Assembly (NCBI RefSeq): GCF_900199725.1
Contig: NZ_LT904904.1
Span: forward strand, 2,518,074 to 2,582,073
Source of the DNA: Cytobacillus massiliigabonensis
Lineage (GTDB): Bacteria; Bacillota; Bacilli; Bacillales; Cytobacillaceae
Direction: 5' to 3'
Length of the DNA stretch: 64,000 bases
Part shown: piece after piece, positions 10,270 to 19,048 of the stretch
How the letters are laid out: each line of letters starts with the position of its first letter
How positions within the stretch are numbered: the stretch's first letter is position 1
The notes under the pieces: generated by a model
Told to the model about the DNA's origin: nothing
What the model saw: only the letters and a program-made list of their open reading frames with translations
The model's database searches: none
Position numbers and translations under genes: made by a program

Positions 10270-10869
10270 ATGAAAAAATTAAGTTTAATCGCATTGATTG
10301 AGGCTTCATTTTTTGCGGCATTTGCTATTATTTTAGATTTATTGCCTTCAATCAAGCCAATGCCAAACATATCAATTTCAGTTGCCATGCTGCCAATCTT
10401 TATCCTGGCATTTCGATGGGGGTTTCGTGTAAGCTTGATTTCTGGATTTATGTGGGGTATTCTCCAAATTGCCATGGGGGATGCATGGATTGTTACCCCG
10501 GTGCAAGCAATTATTGAATATGTAGTAGCTTTTGCGTTCATCGGTATTGCAGGACTTTTTTACAGCTTCATTCAAAAACATCATAGAAATGGAAATAAGA
10601 AAATTGCTCTTGCATGGATTGTTGGCGCTATATTTGTCGGAAGCCTTGCTCGATATTTCTGGCATTTCATAGCCGGCGTATTATTTTTTGGCAGCTATGC
10701 GCCAGATGGAATGTCACCGTTCCTTTTCTCATTTGCAGTAAATGGAGCAACAGCGCTTGGGGCTTGGGTACTATGTTCAGTCGCTGCTGTATTGATTATT
10801 TCAACAGCTCCACAATTAATTATAAGGAAAAATGATATGATAGTTATCCCACAAAACAAAGCTTCCTAA
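10270..10869 (+). CDS. thiT: Thiamine ECF transporter S component ThiT
   Basis: Membrane substrate-binding subunit of an energy-coupling-factor thiamine transporter (YuaJ/ThiT family), 199 aa with six hydrophobic helices. It captures thiamine and relies on shared EcfA/EcfT modules encoded elsewhere. The family block with tryptophan and aromatic residues around GFMWGILQIAMGDAWIVTPVQA and the GSLARYFWHFIAG helix is present. The ATG at 10270 follows the AAGGGGAG sequence held in the riboswitch hairpin. Expression is expected to fall when thiamine pyrophosphate is abundant. A terminator follows. Confidence 0.93.
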   Translation: MKKLSLIALIEASFFAAFAIILDLLPSIKPMPNISISVAMLPIFILAFRWGFRVSLISGFMWGILQIAMGDAWIVTPVQAIIEYVVAFAFIGIAGLFYSFIQKHHRNGNKKIALAWIVGAIFVGSLARYFWHFIAGVLFFGSYAPDGMSPFLFSFAVNGATALGAWVLCSVAAVLIISTAPQLIIRKNDMIVIPQNKAS

Positions 10870-10878
10870 ATAATTTCT

Positions 10879-10915
10879 AATCCTCTCTAAGTATGTTAGA
10901 GAGGATTTTTTCTTT
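10879..10915 (+). terminator. Terminator of thiT
   Basis: A perfect 12-base inverted repeat (AATCCTCTCTAA and its complement) with a five-base loop and a long T-run. Confidence 0.88.
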
Positions 10916-11226
10916 TACATTTAGAGTTTTTTACAAATATGTGAACGATTTTAGAAATTGTCTATCCAATGAAGGGGGATTTTTCAGATCAAAACGAGCC
11001 TTAAATGCTTATATCATCAGCATTTATTGCTATTTTAATATATGAATGACCGTCACAAAGTAAAAATATTCCTTCGCTTATTTGTCACATTTATTTCGTT
11101 AACAACATGTTAATATTGTAAATGAACCAGCAAGAACAATTTTTAAATGTTCTTTTGTTGAAGATTGTGAAAATATGTACACAATAATTGGAATTTATTA
11201 TTTCTTATAAGAAAGGAGCCCCTGTT
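10916..11226 (+). promoter_or_regulatory. Upstream region of the qox operon
   Basis: This gene-free stretch of about 310 bases holds no small ORF with a credible start. A short inverted repeat, TTAACA-3-TGTTAA, lies at 11099-11113. A weak TTGAAG / ACAATA pair about 17 bases apart lies near 11154-11182 and could be a sigma-A promoter. The qoxA Shine-Dalgarno AAAGGAG is at about 11211. Confidence 0.4.
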
Positions 11227-12150
11227 ATGAAATTGAAATGGGCTGTATTAGCGGTATTTTTCACTATTGTCACTGTGTTAACAGGATGTGAACCATTAGC
11301 GGTCTTCGATCCTAAAGGGCCACAAGCTGAAAGGCAAGCCAATGACATTCTTTTATCGATAGGAATTATGTCGGTAGTTGTTATTGTTGTTTTTGCTATT
11401 TTAATATACGTATTGGTGAAATTTCGCGCTTCAAAACAAAGTGAAGACTATGAACCACCTCACATGGAAGGGAATCCATGGGTCGAAGCAATTTGTGTCG
11501 GAATTCCTGTGATAATTGTTGCATATCTATCTTTCGTTTCTGTACAAAGTAACTATATCGTAGAGTCTGCTCCGAAAGGTTATGAAGAACAAGAACCTTT
11601 AGTTGTCTATGCTTCATCGTCCAACTGGAAATGGCATTTTAGCTATCCAGAAGAAAATATTGAAACAGTCAATTATTTATATATCCCGACAGATCGTGCA
11701 CTTGAATTCAAATTGTATTCAAATGGACCAATTACTAGTTTCTGGATTCCACAGCTCGGCGGACAAAAATATGCAATGGCTGATATGATTACAACATTGC
11801 ACCTAGCTGCTGATGAACCGGGCGAATTTATGGGACGTAATGCAAACTTCAGCGGGAAAGGGTTTGCTGAAAACTCATTTAATGTCACTGCTATGTCTCA
11901 AAAGGATTTTGATGATTGGGTAGAGGAAGTAAAAGAAACAGCTGATCCACTTTCTGAAGAAAAATATAATGAATTATTAAAGCCTGGACATCTTGGTCAA
12001 ATGACATTCACTGGAACTCATTTAGAATTTGCACCACCACCTGAGCATGACCATGGATCATCAGACAGTGAATCAAAAGAGGAAACACATGAAGAACATT
12101 CTAATTCAAATGAATCAGAAGAAAATCATTCAGATCATAGCAATCATTAA
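11227..12150 (+). CDS. qoxA: Cytochrome aa3 quinol oxidase subunit II QoxA
   Basis: Subunit II of the menaquinol oxidase, 307 aa lipoprotein. The signal ends in the lipobox LTGC (C20), followed by two membrane helices and a cupredoxin-fold domain. The CuA cysteines of cytochrome c oxidases are missing, which marks it as a quinol oxidase. The start ATG 11227 follows AAAGGAG; an in-frame upstream start at 11188 would place a charged extension before the signal peptide. The last 40 residues are unusually rich in His, Glu and Ser (six or more HD, HE or HS pairs) and could bind metal. It leads the qoxABCD operon. Confidence 0.93.
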   Translation: MKLKWAVLAVFFTIVTVLTGCEPLAVFDPKGPQAERQANDILLSIGIMSVVVIVVFAILIYVLVKFRASKQSEDYEPPHMEGNPWVEAICVGIPVIIVAYLSFVSVQSNYIVESAPKGYEEQEPLVVYASSSNWKWHFSYPEENIETVNYLYIPTDRALEFKLYSNGPITSFWIPQLGGQKYAMADMITTLHLAADEPGEFMGRNANFSGKGFAENSFNVTAMSQKDFDDWVEEVKETADPLSEEKYNELLKPGHLGQMTFTGTHLEFAPPPEHDHGSSDSESKEETHEEHSNSNESEENHSDHSNH

Positions 12151-12198
12151 GAATAGAAGAATAGTTAAATAACTTTTCTCGAAAGGAGAAACATACGG

Positions 12199-14148
12199 AT
12201 GGAATTCTTTGAACGCTTTGCTATACCACATCCAAGTCCTGCGATTTATGTATCTATGGTTGTTATTGGACTTACTGTGATCGCAATTATTGCTGGATTA
12301 ACCTATTTTAAAAAATGGGGCTATCTATGGCGTGAATGGTTGACAACGGTTGACCATAAACGAATTGGTTTAATGTATTTAATATCTGCATTGCTGATGC
12401 TTTTCCGTGGTGGAGTAGATGCCATCATGATGCGTGCTCAGCTTGCACAACCTGATAGTAAATTACTAGATGCACAGCACTATAATGAAATTTTTACTAC
12501 ACATGGGGTCGTTATGATCATTTTTATGGCGATGCCTTTCATTTTTGCCTTTATGAACTACATTGTTCCATTACAGATTGGTGCACGTGATGTTGCGTTC
12601 CCACGTTTAAATGCAATTAGTTTCTGGCTATTTTTCATGGGAGCCATGCTATTTAACATCTCATTCGTAATTGGTGGTTCACCTGATGCAGGGTGGACGT
12701 CTTATTTCCCGCTTGCAGGAAATGAATTTAGCGAATCAGTAGGGACAAATTATTATATGATCGCGATCCAAATATCTGGTCTTGGTTCATTAATGACGGG
12801 TATTAATATGATCACAACGATTATGAAAATGAGAGCCCCTGGTATGACAATGATGAAAATGCCAATGTTCACATGGTCTACTTTAGTTGCAAACCTTATC
12901 ATTGTTACTGTTTTTCCAGTATTAACTGTTGCGCTAGCTATGGGTACAATGGACCGTCTTTTTGCAACAAATTTCTTCACGAGCTCAAATGGCGGTATGG
13001 ATATGCTGTGGGCGAATTTATTCTGGGTTTGGGGACATCCAGAGGTATATATCTTAATCTTGCCAGCTTTCGGGATTTATAGTGAGATTATCTCTACGTT
13101 CTCAAGCAAAAATCTATATGGCTATAAATCTATGGTCGCTTCAATGGTAATTATCTCAGTACTTTCATGTTTAGTATGGGCTCACCATTTCTTTACAATG
13201 GGGCAAGGCGCTGCATCAAATAGCTTCTTTTCTATTACAACGATGGCGATCGCCGTACCAACAGGGGTTAAGATATTCAACTGGCTATTCACAATGTGGA
13301 AAGGGAAGATTCGCTTTACCGTTCCTATGCTTTATTCAATAGGATTTATCCCTCTTTTCACAATCGGTGGAGTGACAGGGGTAATGCTTGCGATGTCAGC
13401 AGCAGATTACCAATATCATAATACAATGTTTCTAGTTGCTCACTTCCATAATACAATTATTCCTGGTGTCGTATTTGCGATGCTTGCAGGGCTTACGTAT
13501 TATTGGCCAAAAATGTTCGGCTTTATGTTAAATGAACGAATTGGGAAATGGACATTCTGGTTACTTTCAATCGGCTTTGTTCTTGCATTCTTCCCAATGT
13601 ATATTACTGGTCTAGATGGTCAAGCACGTCGTATGTACACATACTCAGAATCTACTGGGTTTGGACCATTAAATATGCTTTCATTCGCAGGAGCAGGGAT
13701 TATGGCAATTGCTTTTGCTCTAATCGTCTATAATGTTTATTACAGTATTCGTTATTCACCAAGAAATATTGGATCAGATCCTTGGGATGCACGTACTTTA
13801 GAATGGGCTACTAATACACCAGTTCCTGAATATAACTTTGCAGTAACACCGGAAGTGAATTCTATTCAGCCATTCTGGGATTCAAAGAAAAAGGGTCATG
13901 TGTTATTCCCAGCTAAGTTAGACAAGATTCATATGCCTAATAATAGCGGCATGCCATTTATCTTATGTTCAATCTTCTTCGTATGGGGCTTTTCATTTGT
14001 ATTTGCCATCTGGCCTCTTGTCATTCTTTCAACAATTGGCATCTTTGCTTGTTTGGCATTACGCTCATTCGAAAAAGATCACGGAAGATATATTTCTGTT
14101 GAAGAGATTAAAGAAACTGAAGAGAAAACAGGGGGGGCTAAATTATGA
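12199..14148 (+). CDS. qoxB: Cytochrome aa3 quinol oxidase subunit I QoxB
   Basis: Catalytic subunit, 649 aa, with the haem-copper oxidase core of at least 12 helices plus extra terminal helices. Visible ligands are the haem a histidine in TTHGVVM, the CuB histidine of WGHPEVY with its cross-linked tyrosine, the WAHHFFT pair, and the HFHNTIIPG pair that binds haem a3 and the low-spin haem. It reduces oxygen to water and pumps protons. GAAAGGAG precedes the ATG. It overlaps qoxC by four bases (ATGA). Confidence 0.96.
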   Translation: MEFFERFAIPHPSPAIYVSMVVIGLTVIAIIAGLTYFKKWGYLWREWLTTVDHKRIGLMYLISALLMLFRGGVDAIMMRAQLAQPDSKLLDAQHYNEIFTTHGVVMIIFMAMPFIFAFMNYIVPLQIGARDVAFPRLNAISFWLFFMGAMLFNISFVIGGSPDAGWTSYFPLAGNEFSESVGTNYYMIAIQISGLGSLMTGINMITTIMKMRAPGMTMMKMPMFTWSTLVANLIIVTVFPVLTVALAMGTMDRLFATNFFTSSNGGMDMLWANLFWVWGHPEVYILILPAFGIYSEIISTFSSKNLYGYKSMVASMVIISVLSCLVWAHHFFTMGQGAASNSFFSITTMAIAVPTGVKIFNWLFTMWKGKIRFTVPMLYSIGFIPLFTIGGVTGVMLAMSAADYQYHNTMFLVAHFHNTIIPGVVFAMLAGLTYYWPKMFGFMLNERIGKWTFWLLSIGFVLAFFPMYITGLDGQARRMYTYSESTGFGPLNMLSFAGAGIMAIAFALIVYNVYYSIRYSPRNIGSDPWDARTLEWATNTPVPEYNFAVTPEVNSIQPFWDSKKKGHVLFPAKLDKIHMPNNSGMPFILCSIFFVWGFSFVFAIWPLVILSTIGIFACLALRSFEKDHGRYISVEEIKETEEKTGGAKL

Positions 14149-14741
14149 AAATAGATCACTCGCAACCTCTTGAATATAGCACTGGGCAAAATAATTTAAA
14201 TATTTTCGGTTTCTGGATTTTCCTTGGTGCCGAAATTATGCTTTTCGCAACACTTTTTACAACTTATTTCACATTAGAACACCGCACAGGTAATGGACCT
14301 ACTGGCGCAGAAATTTTTGAAATAACGCCAGTTTTAATTGAAACGATCTTACTTCTTACAAGTAGCTTTGTAATTGGTCTTGGAATTCATGCGATGCGTT
14401 TAGGCAAAATAAAAGCAATGATTAGCTTTTTTGCCATCACTCTTTTATTGGGCTTAGGGTTCTTAGGATTTGAAATTTTTGAGTTTGTACACTATGTTCA
14501 TATTGGAGCAGGATTACAAACGAGTGCATTTACAGCCAGCCTTTTAACAACATTAGGAACGCACGGAGCACACGTAACGTTTGGTTTATTCTGGGGATTA
14601 GCGATCATCCTGCAAATTAAGAAACGCGGGTTGACTCCTGAAACAGCCAATAAATCATTTATTTTCTCCCTTTACTGGCATTTCTTAGATGTAGTTTGGA
14701 TCTTTATCTTCAGCTTCATCTACTTGAAAGGAATGATGTAA
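14145..14741 (+). CDS. qoxC: Cytochrome aa3 quinol oxidase subunit III QoxC
   Basis: Subunit III, 198 aa with five membrane helices. Typical blocks are FGFWIFLGAEIMLFATLF near the start, the glutamate in LGFEIFEF and THGAHVTFGL. The start overlaps the qoxB stop (ATGA), so it is probably translationally coupled. It stabilises the proton-pumping core; it carries no cofactor. Confidence 0.95.
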   Translation: MKIDHSQPLEYSTGQNNLNIFGFWIFLGAEIMLFATLFTTYFTLEHRTGNGPTGAEIFEITPVLIETILLLTSSFVIGLGIHAMRLGKIKAMISFFAITLLLGLGFLGFEIFEFVHYVHIGAGLQTSAFTASLLTTLGTHGAHVTFGLFWGLAIILQIKKRGLTPETANKSFIFSLYWHFLDVVWIFIFSFIYLKGMM

Positions 14742-14742
14742 A

Positions 14743-15024
14743 ATGAAAGAATTATTCCCAGCTAAACAAGTAATGGGCTTTGTGTTTTCATTAATTCTAA
14801 CGGCTATTGCTCTAGCAGTTTATTTCTTAGACCTGTCATTCGCAGCAGGATTAACGGTTCTAATCGTAACAGCATTTATTCAAGCTTTGCTTCAACTTGT
14901 TGTATTTATGCATGCAGGTGAAACAAAGGATAAATGGTCCATTTATGGCAATGTCTACTTTATGATTTTCATTGCGTTAATTACAATATTCGGTACACTT
15001 TTCCTATTCAACTGGGATATGTAA
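14743..15024 (+). CDS. qoxD: Cytochrome aa3 quinol oxidase subunit IV QoxD
   Basis: Small subunit IV, 93 aa with three membrane helices and the HAGETKDKW stretch common in this family. It begins one base after the qoxC stop. It helps assemble the oxidase. A structured repeat and then a terminator follow the stop codon. Confidence 0.94.
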   Translation: MKELFPAKQVMGFVFSLILTAIALAVYFLDLSFAAGLTVLIVTAFIQALLQLVVFMHAGETKDKWSIYGNVYFMIFIALITIFGTLFLFNWDM

Positions 15025-15030
15025 CAAAAT

Positions 15031-15155
15031 GAAAAGCGGAGGCGACTGTTCAGCCCCGAAAAGCATAAGTCAAGCTGGATGGAAGGTTGTTCTTTAACCT
15101 TCTAGCCGGATTGGCTTAGACCCAAGAGGGGCTAGGAGCCGCAGCTAGACAAATT
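15031..15155 (+). repeat. Structured intergenic repeat, family B, copy 1
   Basis: A 125-base element starting a few bases after the qoxD stop. It has the conserved shell GGAGGCGACTGTTCAGCCCC at the left and GAGGGGCTAGGAGCCGCAG then CTAGACA at the right, around a variable hairpin (GGAAGGTT/AACCTTC). Related copies are at 47815-47928 and, inverted, at 54371-54490. Confidence 0.8.
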
Positions 15156-15162
15156 GCAAAGC

Positions 15163-15195
15163 AAGGAGCATCTAAATGGATGCTCCTTTTTTTGT
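15163..15195. terminator. Shared terminator of qoxABCD and the convergent small gene
   Basis: AAGGAGCATC pairs with GATGCTCCTT and a T-run follows on the plus strand. The last codons of the minus-strand gene at 15172 lie inside the hairpin. Confidence 0.85.
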
Positions 15196-15399
15196 TTTGT
15201 TCAGCATCTCTTCCGTCGCTACAAAAAATATTCCCATCACAAAGATAAAAACTGCACCCATAATTGTTCCAATTCCAATTGGTGTTATTATATTGTTACC
15301 GTTTCCAAAGAAACCGATTGTAAAAATGATAAGGCCAATTGCAAGTATTGTTACTGCAACATAATTTACTGCCCTTAAAATATTTGCATTTACATTCAT
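15172..15399 (-). CDS. Small two-helix membrane protein, unknown function
   Basis: A 75-aa protein with two hydrophobic segments (about residues 12-32 and 42-61) separated by a glycine-rich turn, and a short charged tail (EEMLNKTKKG). I do not recognise the family. The start is the ATG at 15399, nine bases after AAGGAGG; a longer reading to 15441 lacks such a site. It is convergent with qoxD and its 3' end lies in the shared terminator. The strong ribosome binding site supports it being translated. Confidence 0.65.
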   Translation of the reverse strand: MNVNANILRAVNYVAVTILAIGLIIFTIGFFGNGNNIITPIGIGTIMGAVFIFVMGIFFVATEEMLNKTKKGASI

Positions 15400-15503
15400 C
15401 TCATTCAACCTCCTTATATTTAAATTATTCAATTTGTTCACAAAATTGTCAAACTTTTTTTAAAAAATATTTTATTATTTCTAAAAATTTAGGTATTATA
15501 ACG

Positions 15504-15536
15504 CAAAAAAAACTTGAAGACAAAATCTTCAAGTCT
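15504..15536 (-). terminator. Terminator of the 46-residue gene
   Basis: On the minus strand a 9-base stem (15526-15534 with 15512-15520) is followed by eight T. Confidence 0.82.
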
Positions 15537-15543
15537 TAATTTG

Positions 15544-15684
15544 TTATTTTTTATAGTGAGGCTCTAATTGTTTTCTAATATCATTAAGTAATTCTTTTAC
15601 TGTCATACGATTTTCGTTTTGTCCTTTATTTAATACAGACTGCATAACCTTTGCCATTTCGTGTGAATTTACTTTTGGCTTCAT
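15544..15684 (-). CDS. Small 46-aa protein, unknown function
   Basis: A 46-aa reading frame starting MKPKVNSHEMAKVMQSV and ending LEPHYKK. It is predicted to be mostly helical, basic and soluble. The ATG at 15684 has AGGTG eight bases upstream, and a good terminator follows the stop at 15544, so it has the layout of a complete small gene. I do not recognise the family. Confidence 0.6.
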   Translation of the reverse strand: MKPKVNSHEMAKVMQSVLNKGQNENRMTVKELLNDIRKQLEPHYKK

Positions 15685-15927
15685 ATTCTAACACCTGCTA
15701 ATATTCAATTAATAAACTTGGTAATCATTTATTGATGTGTTACGTGTTTTTTATAGTATATTCTCCACGAATTTTGTCCGTGAATTGTTTGCAATATTTC
15801 AAAAAAAGTGATTGTTGAGGTTTAAAGATGGAAAAAATGGGTAATAGTATATGGACCCTCATAAATCCAAACAGGTCGACGAATACTGTAATAAAGCAAA
15901 AGGTCTAAATGAAAAGGAGGTCTGATT

Positions 15928-16056
15928 ATGCAAAAGAAGAACATGGATATCGATAAGCTTCTGGATGCAACGAAAGAAATAGCTGACGACGACTTTCACT
16001 ATATGATCAGACATATCGAAATCGATTCATTGCTTGAAAAGACAGAGAACTGGTAA
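15928..16056 (+). CDS. Small 42-aa acidic protein, unknown function
   Basis: The 42-aa frame begins MQKKNMDIDKLLDATKEIAD and ends LLEKTENW. An excellent AAAAGGAGGT lies seven bases before the ATG at 15928, and a terminator begins 28 bases after the stop. The composition is acidic with amphipathic helices and no membrane segment. No function can be suggested. A possible 26-codon frame at 15828-15908 just upstream is weaker and is not called. Confidence 0.65.
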   Translation: MQKKNMDIDKLLDATKEIADDDFHYMIRHIEIDSLLEKTENW

Positions 16057-16083
16057 AAACATTATTTCCATACATAAATGGTC

Positions 16084-16112
16084 AATCCACTCTTATCTGA
16101 GTGGATTTTTAT
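16084..16112 (+). terminator. Terminator after the 42-aa gene
   Basis: AATCCACTC pairs with GAGTGGATT around a six-base loop, followed by a T-rich tail. Confidence 0.82.
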
Positions 16113-16185
16113 TTTTCATTTTTATTACAAATATGTAACAGAATACAATTGGGGTCCGTCAATAGCTATAAAAGGAGTGAAAAAT

Positions 16186-18345
16186 ATGAAGAAAAAATGG
16201 ATATTAGTATTCGGGGCTCTCGTTATCATGATGTTTGTCCTTACCGGCTTCTTTGTTACTCAATTAAAAATAGTAGGGGGTTTAGACGAAAAGGAAGATT
16301 TGATCGTTTTAAAGAATAAACTTTGGAAAGTACAATTTTCCGAAAAGCTTGAACCATCAAGCGTTAATGACCGTAGCATATCTATTTTGAATCAGGAGGG
16401 AGAGAAGCAAAAAACTCCTGTATCATTGAGTGACGACCAGAAAACGATTCTTATTGAACCCCCAGAAAATGGTTACGAATTAAACTCCTATACATTACAC
16501 CTTTCAAATGAAATCCAGTCAAAAATGGGCAGAAAAATGAAGGCAAGTATTTATCAGCAGTTTATTGTAAATGAATCGCTGCCGATCGCTGAATCAAAAA
16601 GCAAGTTAAACGAATATATCCTGAAACGAATGGCTGAAGTGTGGGAGAAGAATGATCATGCTGTGACAGAGGAAGCTGCAATGGATTCTGCAGCAGGGGA
16701 ATCTGAAAAATCACAAGATCATTCAGAAACAAATGTACAAGTAAATGGGATTGATGAAGCAGATATTGTCAAAACCGATGGCAAGTATATTTTCCAGCTG
16801 AAAGATAATAAACTGCAAATTATTAGAGCAACCCCTGCTGAAAAAATGGCATTGGAAAAAGAGATTATTTATAAACAATCATTTTATCCATTTCAATTGT
16901 ATTTACAAGACGATCAGCTAATCGTTATGGGTACGAGTTACGAGGGACAGGCGAGCGAGAAAAAAACAGCAGACATGAAAATTGCACCTGTACATGAAAC
17001 CACGAAAGCAATTATCTACGATGTGAAGGATAAAAAGAATCCTGAAGAAATAAGGCAAATTGAGATTGAAGGAACACTTGTCACATCAAGATTAATGGAT
17101 AGCAAGGTTTATTTAATTGCCAATAAATACCCGGATTACTGGCTGCTGCGAGAGAATCCAGAAATTGATATTCGTCCAAGATATTCAGATTCTGCTAGTC
17201 ATACAAAAATGCAAGCTGTTACTTATGATAAGATTCAGTACTTTCCAGATTCTAAAGAAACCAATTTTACAAATATTGCTGTCATTGACTTAGAGAAACC
17301 AACTTCCAATATAGCTCTCACCACTTATTTAGGGAGTGGCGATCAGCTATACATGTCAAAAAACAATCTATATCTTGCCGTTACAAATTATATGCCGATG
17401 GCAATTGAAAAAGATGATTCATTCACCCCTGATACAACGGTTTATAAATTTAGTGTAGATGGGATGAAGGTTGATTTCCACAGTTCAAGTGAAATCACAG
17501 GAACGATATTAAATCAATTCTCGATGGATGAATATAAAGGTTATTTCCGCATCGCTACGACTAAGGGGCAAGTATGGGATAATTCAAGGCCATCTGCCAA
17601 TAACCTTTATATACTTGATGAAAATTTAAAGCAGGTTGGAAAGCTAGAGGATTTAGCTAGAGGAGAACGAATATACTCTGCCAGATTTATAAATGATAAA
17701 ATCTTCATCGTAACTTTCAAGGAAACCGATCCGCTCTTTGTCATTGACGGATCAAATCCAAAACAGCCGAAAGTATTAGGAGAATTGAAAATTCCTGGCT
17801 TTAGCAATTATCTTCACCCATATGATGAAAATCATTTAATTGGATTTGGTCATGACACAAAGGTAATCCCTGGAAAGGGAACAAATGGGCAGCCGCTAAT
17901 TTTCACAGACGGTGTTAAGCTTTCACTATTTGACATCACAGATTTATCGAATCCAAAGGAGAAATTTACAGAAATAATCGGCGGCAGGGGAACATATTCT
18001 CAATTAAGCTATGACCATAAGGCTCTGCTATTTGATAAAAAGAAAAACATATTCTCTTTCCCGATAACTGTATATGAAAATGGGAAAGCAAAGAATGAAA
18101 TGGATTGGAACTCAACTTTTACATTCCAAGGTGCATATGTCTACAATATTGATCTAAAAAAAGGATTTTCACTTAAAGCTAAAATGACGCACCACAATCA
18201 AAATTCCATCTACGAGGAGTGGGAAAACAGCATCCAGCGTGTCCTTTATATTGGCGATGCGTTCTATGCTTTATCTCCGAATAAAATCAGTTCTTATGAA
18301 TTAGGTTCCTATAAATTAAAAGGGGAGTTAAATTTAAATAAATAA
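16186..18345 (+). CDS. Secreted beta-propeller domain protein
   Basis: A 719-aa exported protein. Residues about 5-27 form a signal or anchor helix, then an N-terminal Ig-like stretch (about 35-130), then the C-terminal beta-propeller domain family (PF09826). That domain opens with NGIDEADIVKTDGKYIFQL and carries repeated KVYLIANK/IDLEKP-type blades. The start at ATG 16186 follows AAAGGAGTG; the upstream in-frame ATG at 16078 would add 36 unlikely residues. Function is unknown; a cell-surface binding role is inferred. It is transcribed alone, with a weak hairpin after it. Confidence 0.82.
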   Translation: MKKKWILVFGALVIMMFVLTGFFVTQLKIVGGLDEKEDLIVLKNKLWKVQFSEKLEPSSVNDRSISILNQEGEKQKTPVSLSDDQKTILIEPPENGYELNSYTLHLSNEIQSKMGRKMKASIYQQFIVNESLPIAESKSKLNEYILKRMAEVWEKNDHAVTEEAAMDSAAGESEKSQDHSETNVQVNGIDEADIVKTDGKYIFQLKDNKLQIIRATPAEKMALEKEIIYKQSFYPFQLYLQDDQLIVMGTSYEGQASEKKTADMKIAPVHETTKAIIYDVKDKKNPEEIRQIEIEGTLVTSRLMDSKVYLIANKYPDYWLLRENPEIDIRPRYSDSASHTKMQAVTYDKIQYFPDSKETNFTNIAVIDLEKPTSNIALTTYLGSGDQLYMSKNNLYLAVTNYMPMAIEKDDSFTPDTTVYKFSVDGMKVDFHSSSEITGTILNQFSMDEYKGYFRIATTKGQVWDNSRPSANNLYILDENLKQVGKLEDLARGERIYSARFINDKIFIVTFKETDPLFVIDGSNPKQPKVLGELKIPGFSNYLHPYDENHLIGFGHDTKVIPGKGTNGQPLIFTDGVKLSLFDITDLSNPKEKFTEIIGGRGTYSQLSYDHKALLFDKKKNIFSFPITVYENGKAKNEMDWNSTFTFQGAYVYNIDLKKGFSLKAKMTHHNQNSIYEEWENSIQRVLYIGDAFYALSPNKISSYELGSYKLKGELNLNK

Positions 18346-18352
18346 AATACAA

Positions 18353-18382
18353 GCAGCACCCAGATAATGGGTGCTAATTTTA
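18353..18382 (+). terminator. Weak terminator after the beta-propeller gene
   Basis: Seven-base stem AGCACCC/GGGTGCT followed by AATTTTA. Confidence 0.5.
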
Positions 18383-18454
18383 TTGAAGAAAATTTAATTT
18401 TACTTCATAATTATATCTAAAACATTATTTATTTTTCAAAGACTGGAGTATTCT

Positions 18455-19018
18455 ATGAATCTAATCATTTTTTTTGTTAGCTCCTATTTTATTGGGAATA
18501 TTTTAACAGCACATTTTCTAATAAAAATTTTTCATAAAGGGGAAATTCTTGGGGAAGGTTCAGGCAATCCTGGTGCAAGGAATGCGGGACGTTTATATGG
18601 AAAAAAGGCTTTTGTTCTTACTTTTCTTGGGGATGCATTAAAAGGGGCACTCGTTATTTTTATTGGCAGAATGCTTGAACTATCTGCTCTGGAACAGTTA
18701 ATCGGGCTTGCCTTTGCATTGATCGGGCACATTAGACCAGTTTTTTTTCGTTTTAGAGGAGGAAAGGGAATATCCACTTATATTGGCGGGGCACTTGCTT
18801 TCGAACCATTATTGGCTGTTGTCATCATTATAGCGTTCTTAATCACTTATCCATTTACTAAAAGCTTCACACTTTCAGGACTTGGTTCCTTTCTTGTCCT
18901 TCCCGTAGCTGTTGATTTCCTGCATAATTCTGTCACATCCATGTGGGGCTTCATCGGAATAACGATTATTATTTTATTGGCGCACATAAAGAACTTGATA
19001 GAAAAATGGAAATCCTAA
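18455..19018 (+). CDS. PlsY-family glycerol-3-phosphate acyltransferase paralogue
   Basis: Membrane protein of 187 aa with the PlsY pattern: an N-terminal helix, then GEGSGNPGARNAGR (family motif usually GSGNxGATNxxR), GDALKGALV, and FRGGKGISTYIGG, which is the second conserved loop. PlsY transfers acyl groups from acyl-phosphate to glycerol-3-phosphate in phospholipid synthesis. The motif differs from housekeeping PlsY (ATN to ARN), so this is probably a second copy with a related or altered substrate; that is inference. The Shine-Dalgarno is weak (GGAG eight bases before the ATG). Confidence 0.8.
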   Translation: MNLIIFFVSSYFIGNILTAHFLIKIFHKGEILGEGSGNPGARNAGRLYGKKAFVLTFLGDALKGALVIFIGRMLELSALEQLIGLAFALIGHIRPVFFRFRGGKGISTYIGGALAFEPLLAVVIIIAFLITYPFTKSFTLSGLGSFLVLPVAVDFLHNSVTSMWGFIGITIIILLAHIKNLIEKWKS

Positions 19019-19048
19019 CCGAATTATTTTCGGTTAGGATTATTTTTA
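19011..19048. terminator. Bidirectional terminator between PlsY-like and globin genes
   Basis: A 12-base perfect stem (19011-19022 with 19030-19041) with a T-rich tail. It overlaps the stop of the plus-strand gene and lies next to the stop of the minus-strand gene. Confidence 0.82.

Noticed and set aside
15828-15908. A 26-codon frame upstream of the 42-aa gene, with TTGAGG nearby
   Set aside because: Very short, weak ribosome site, no further support; the next frame at 15928 is much better.
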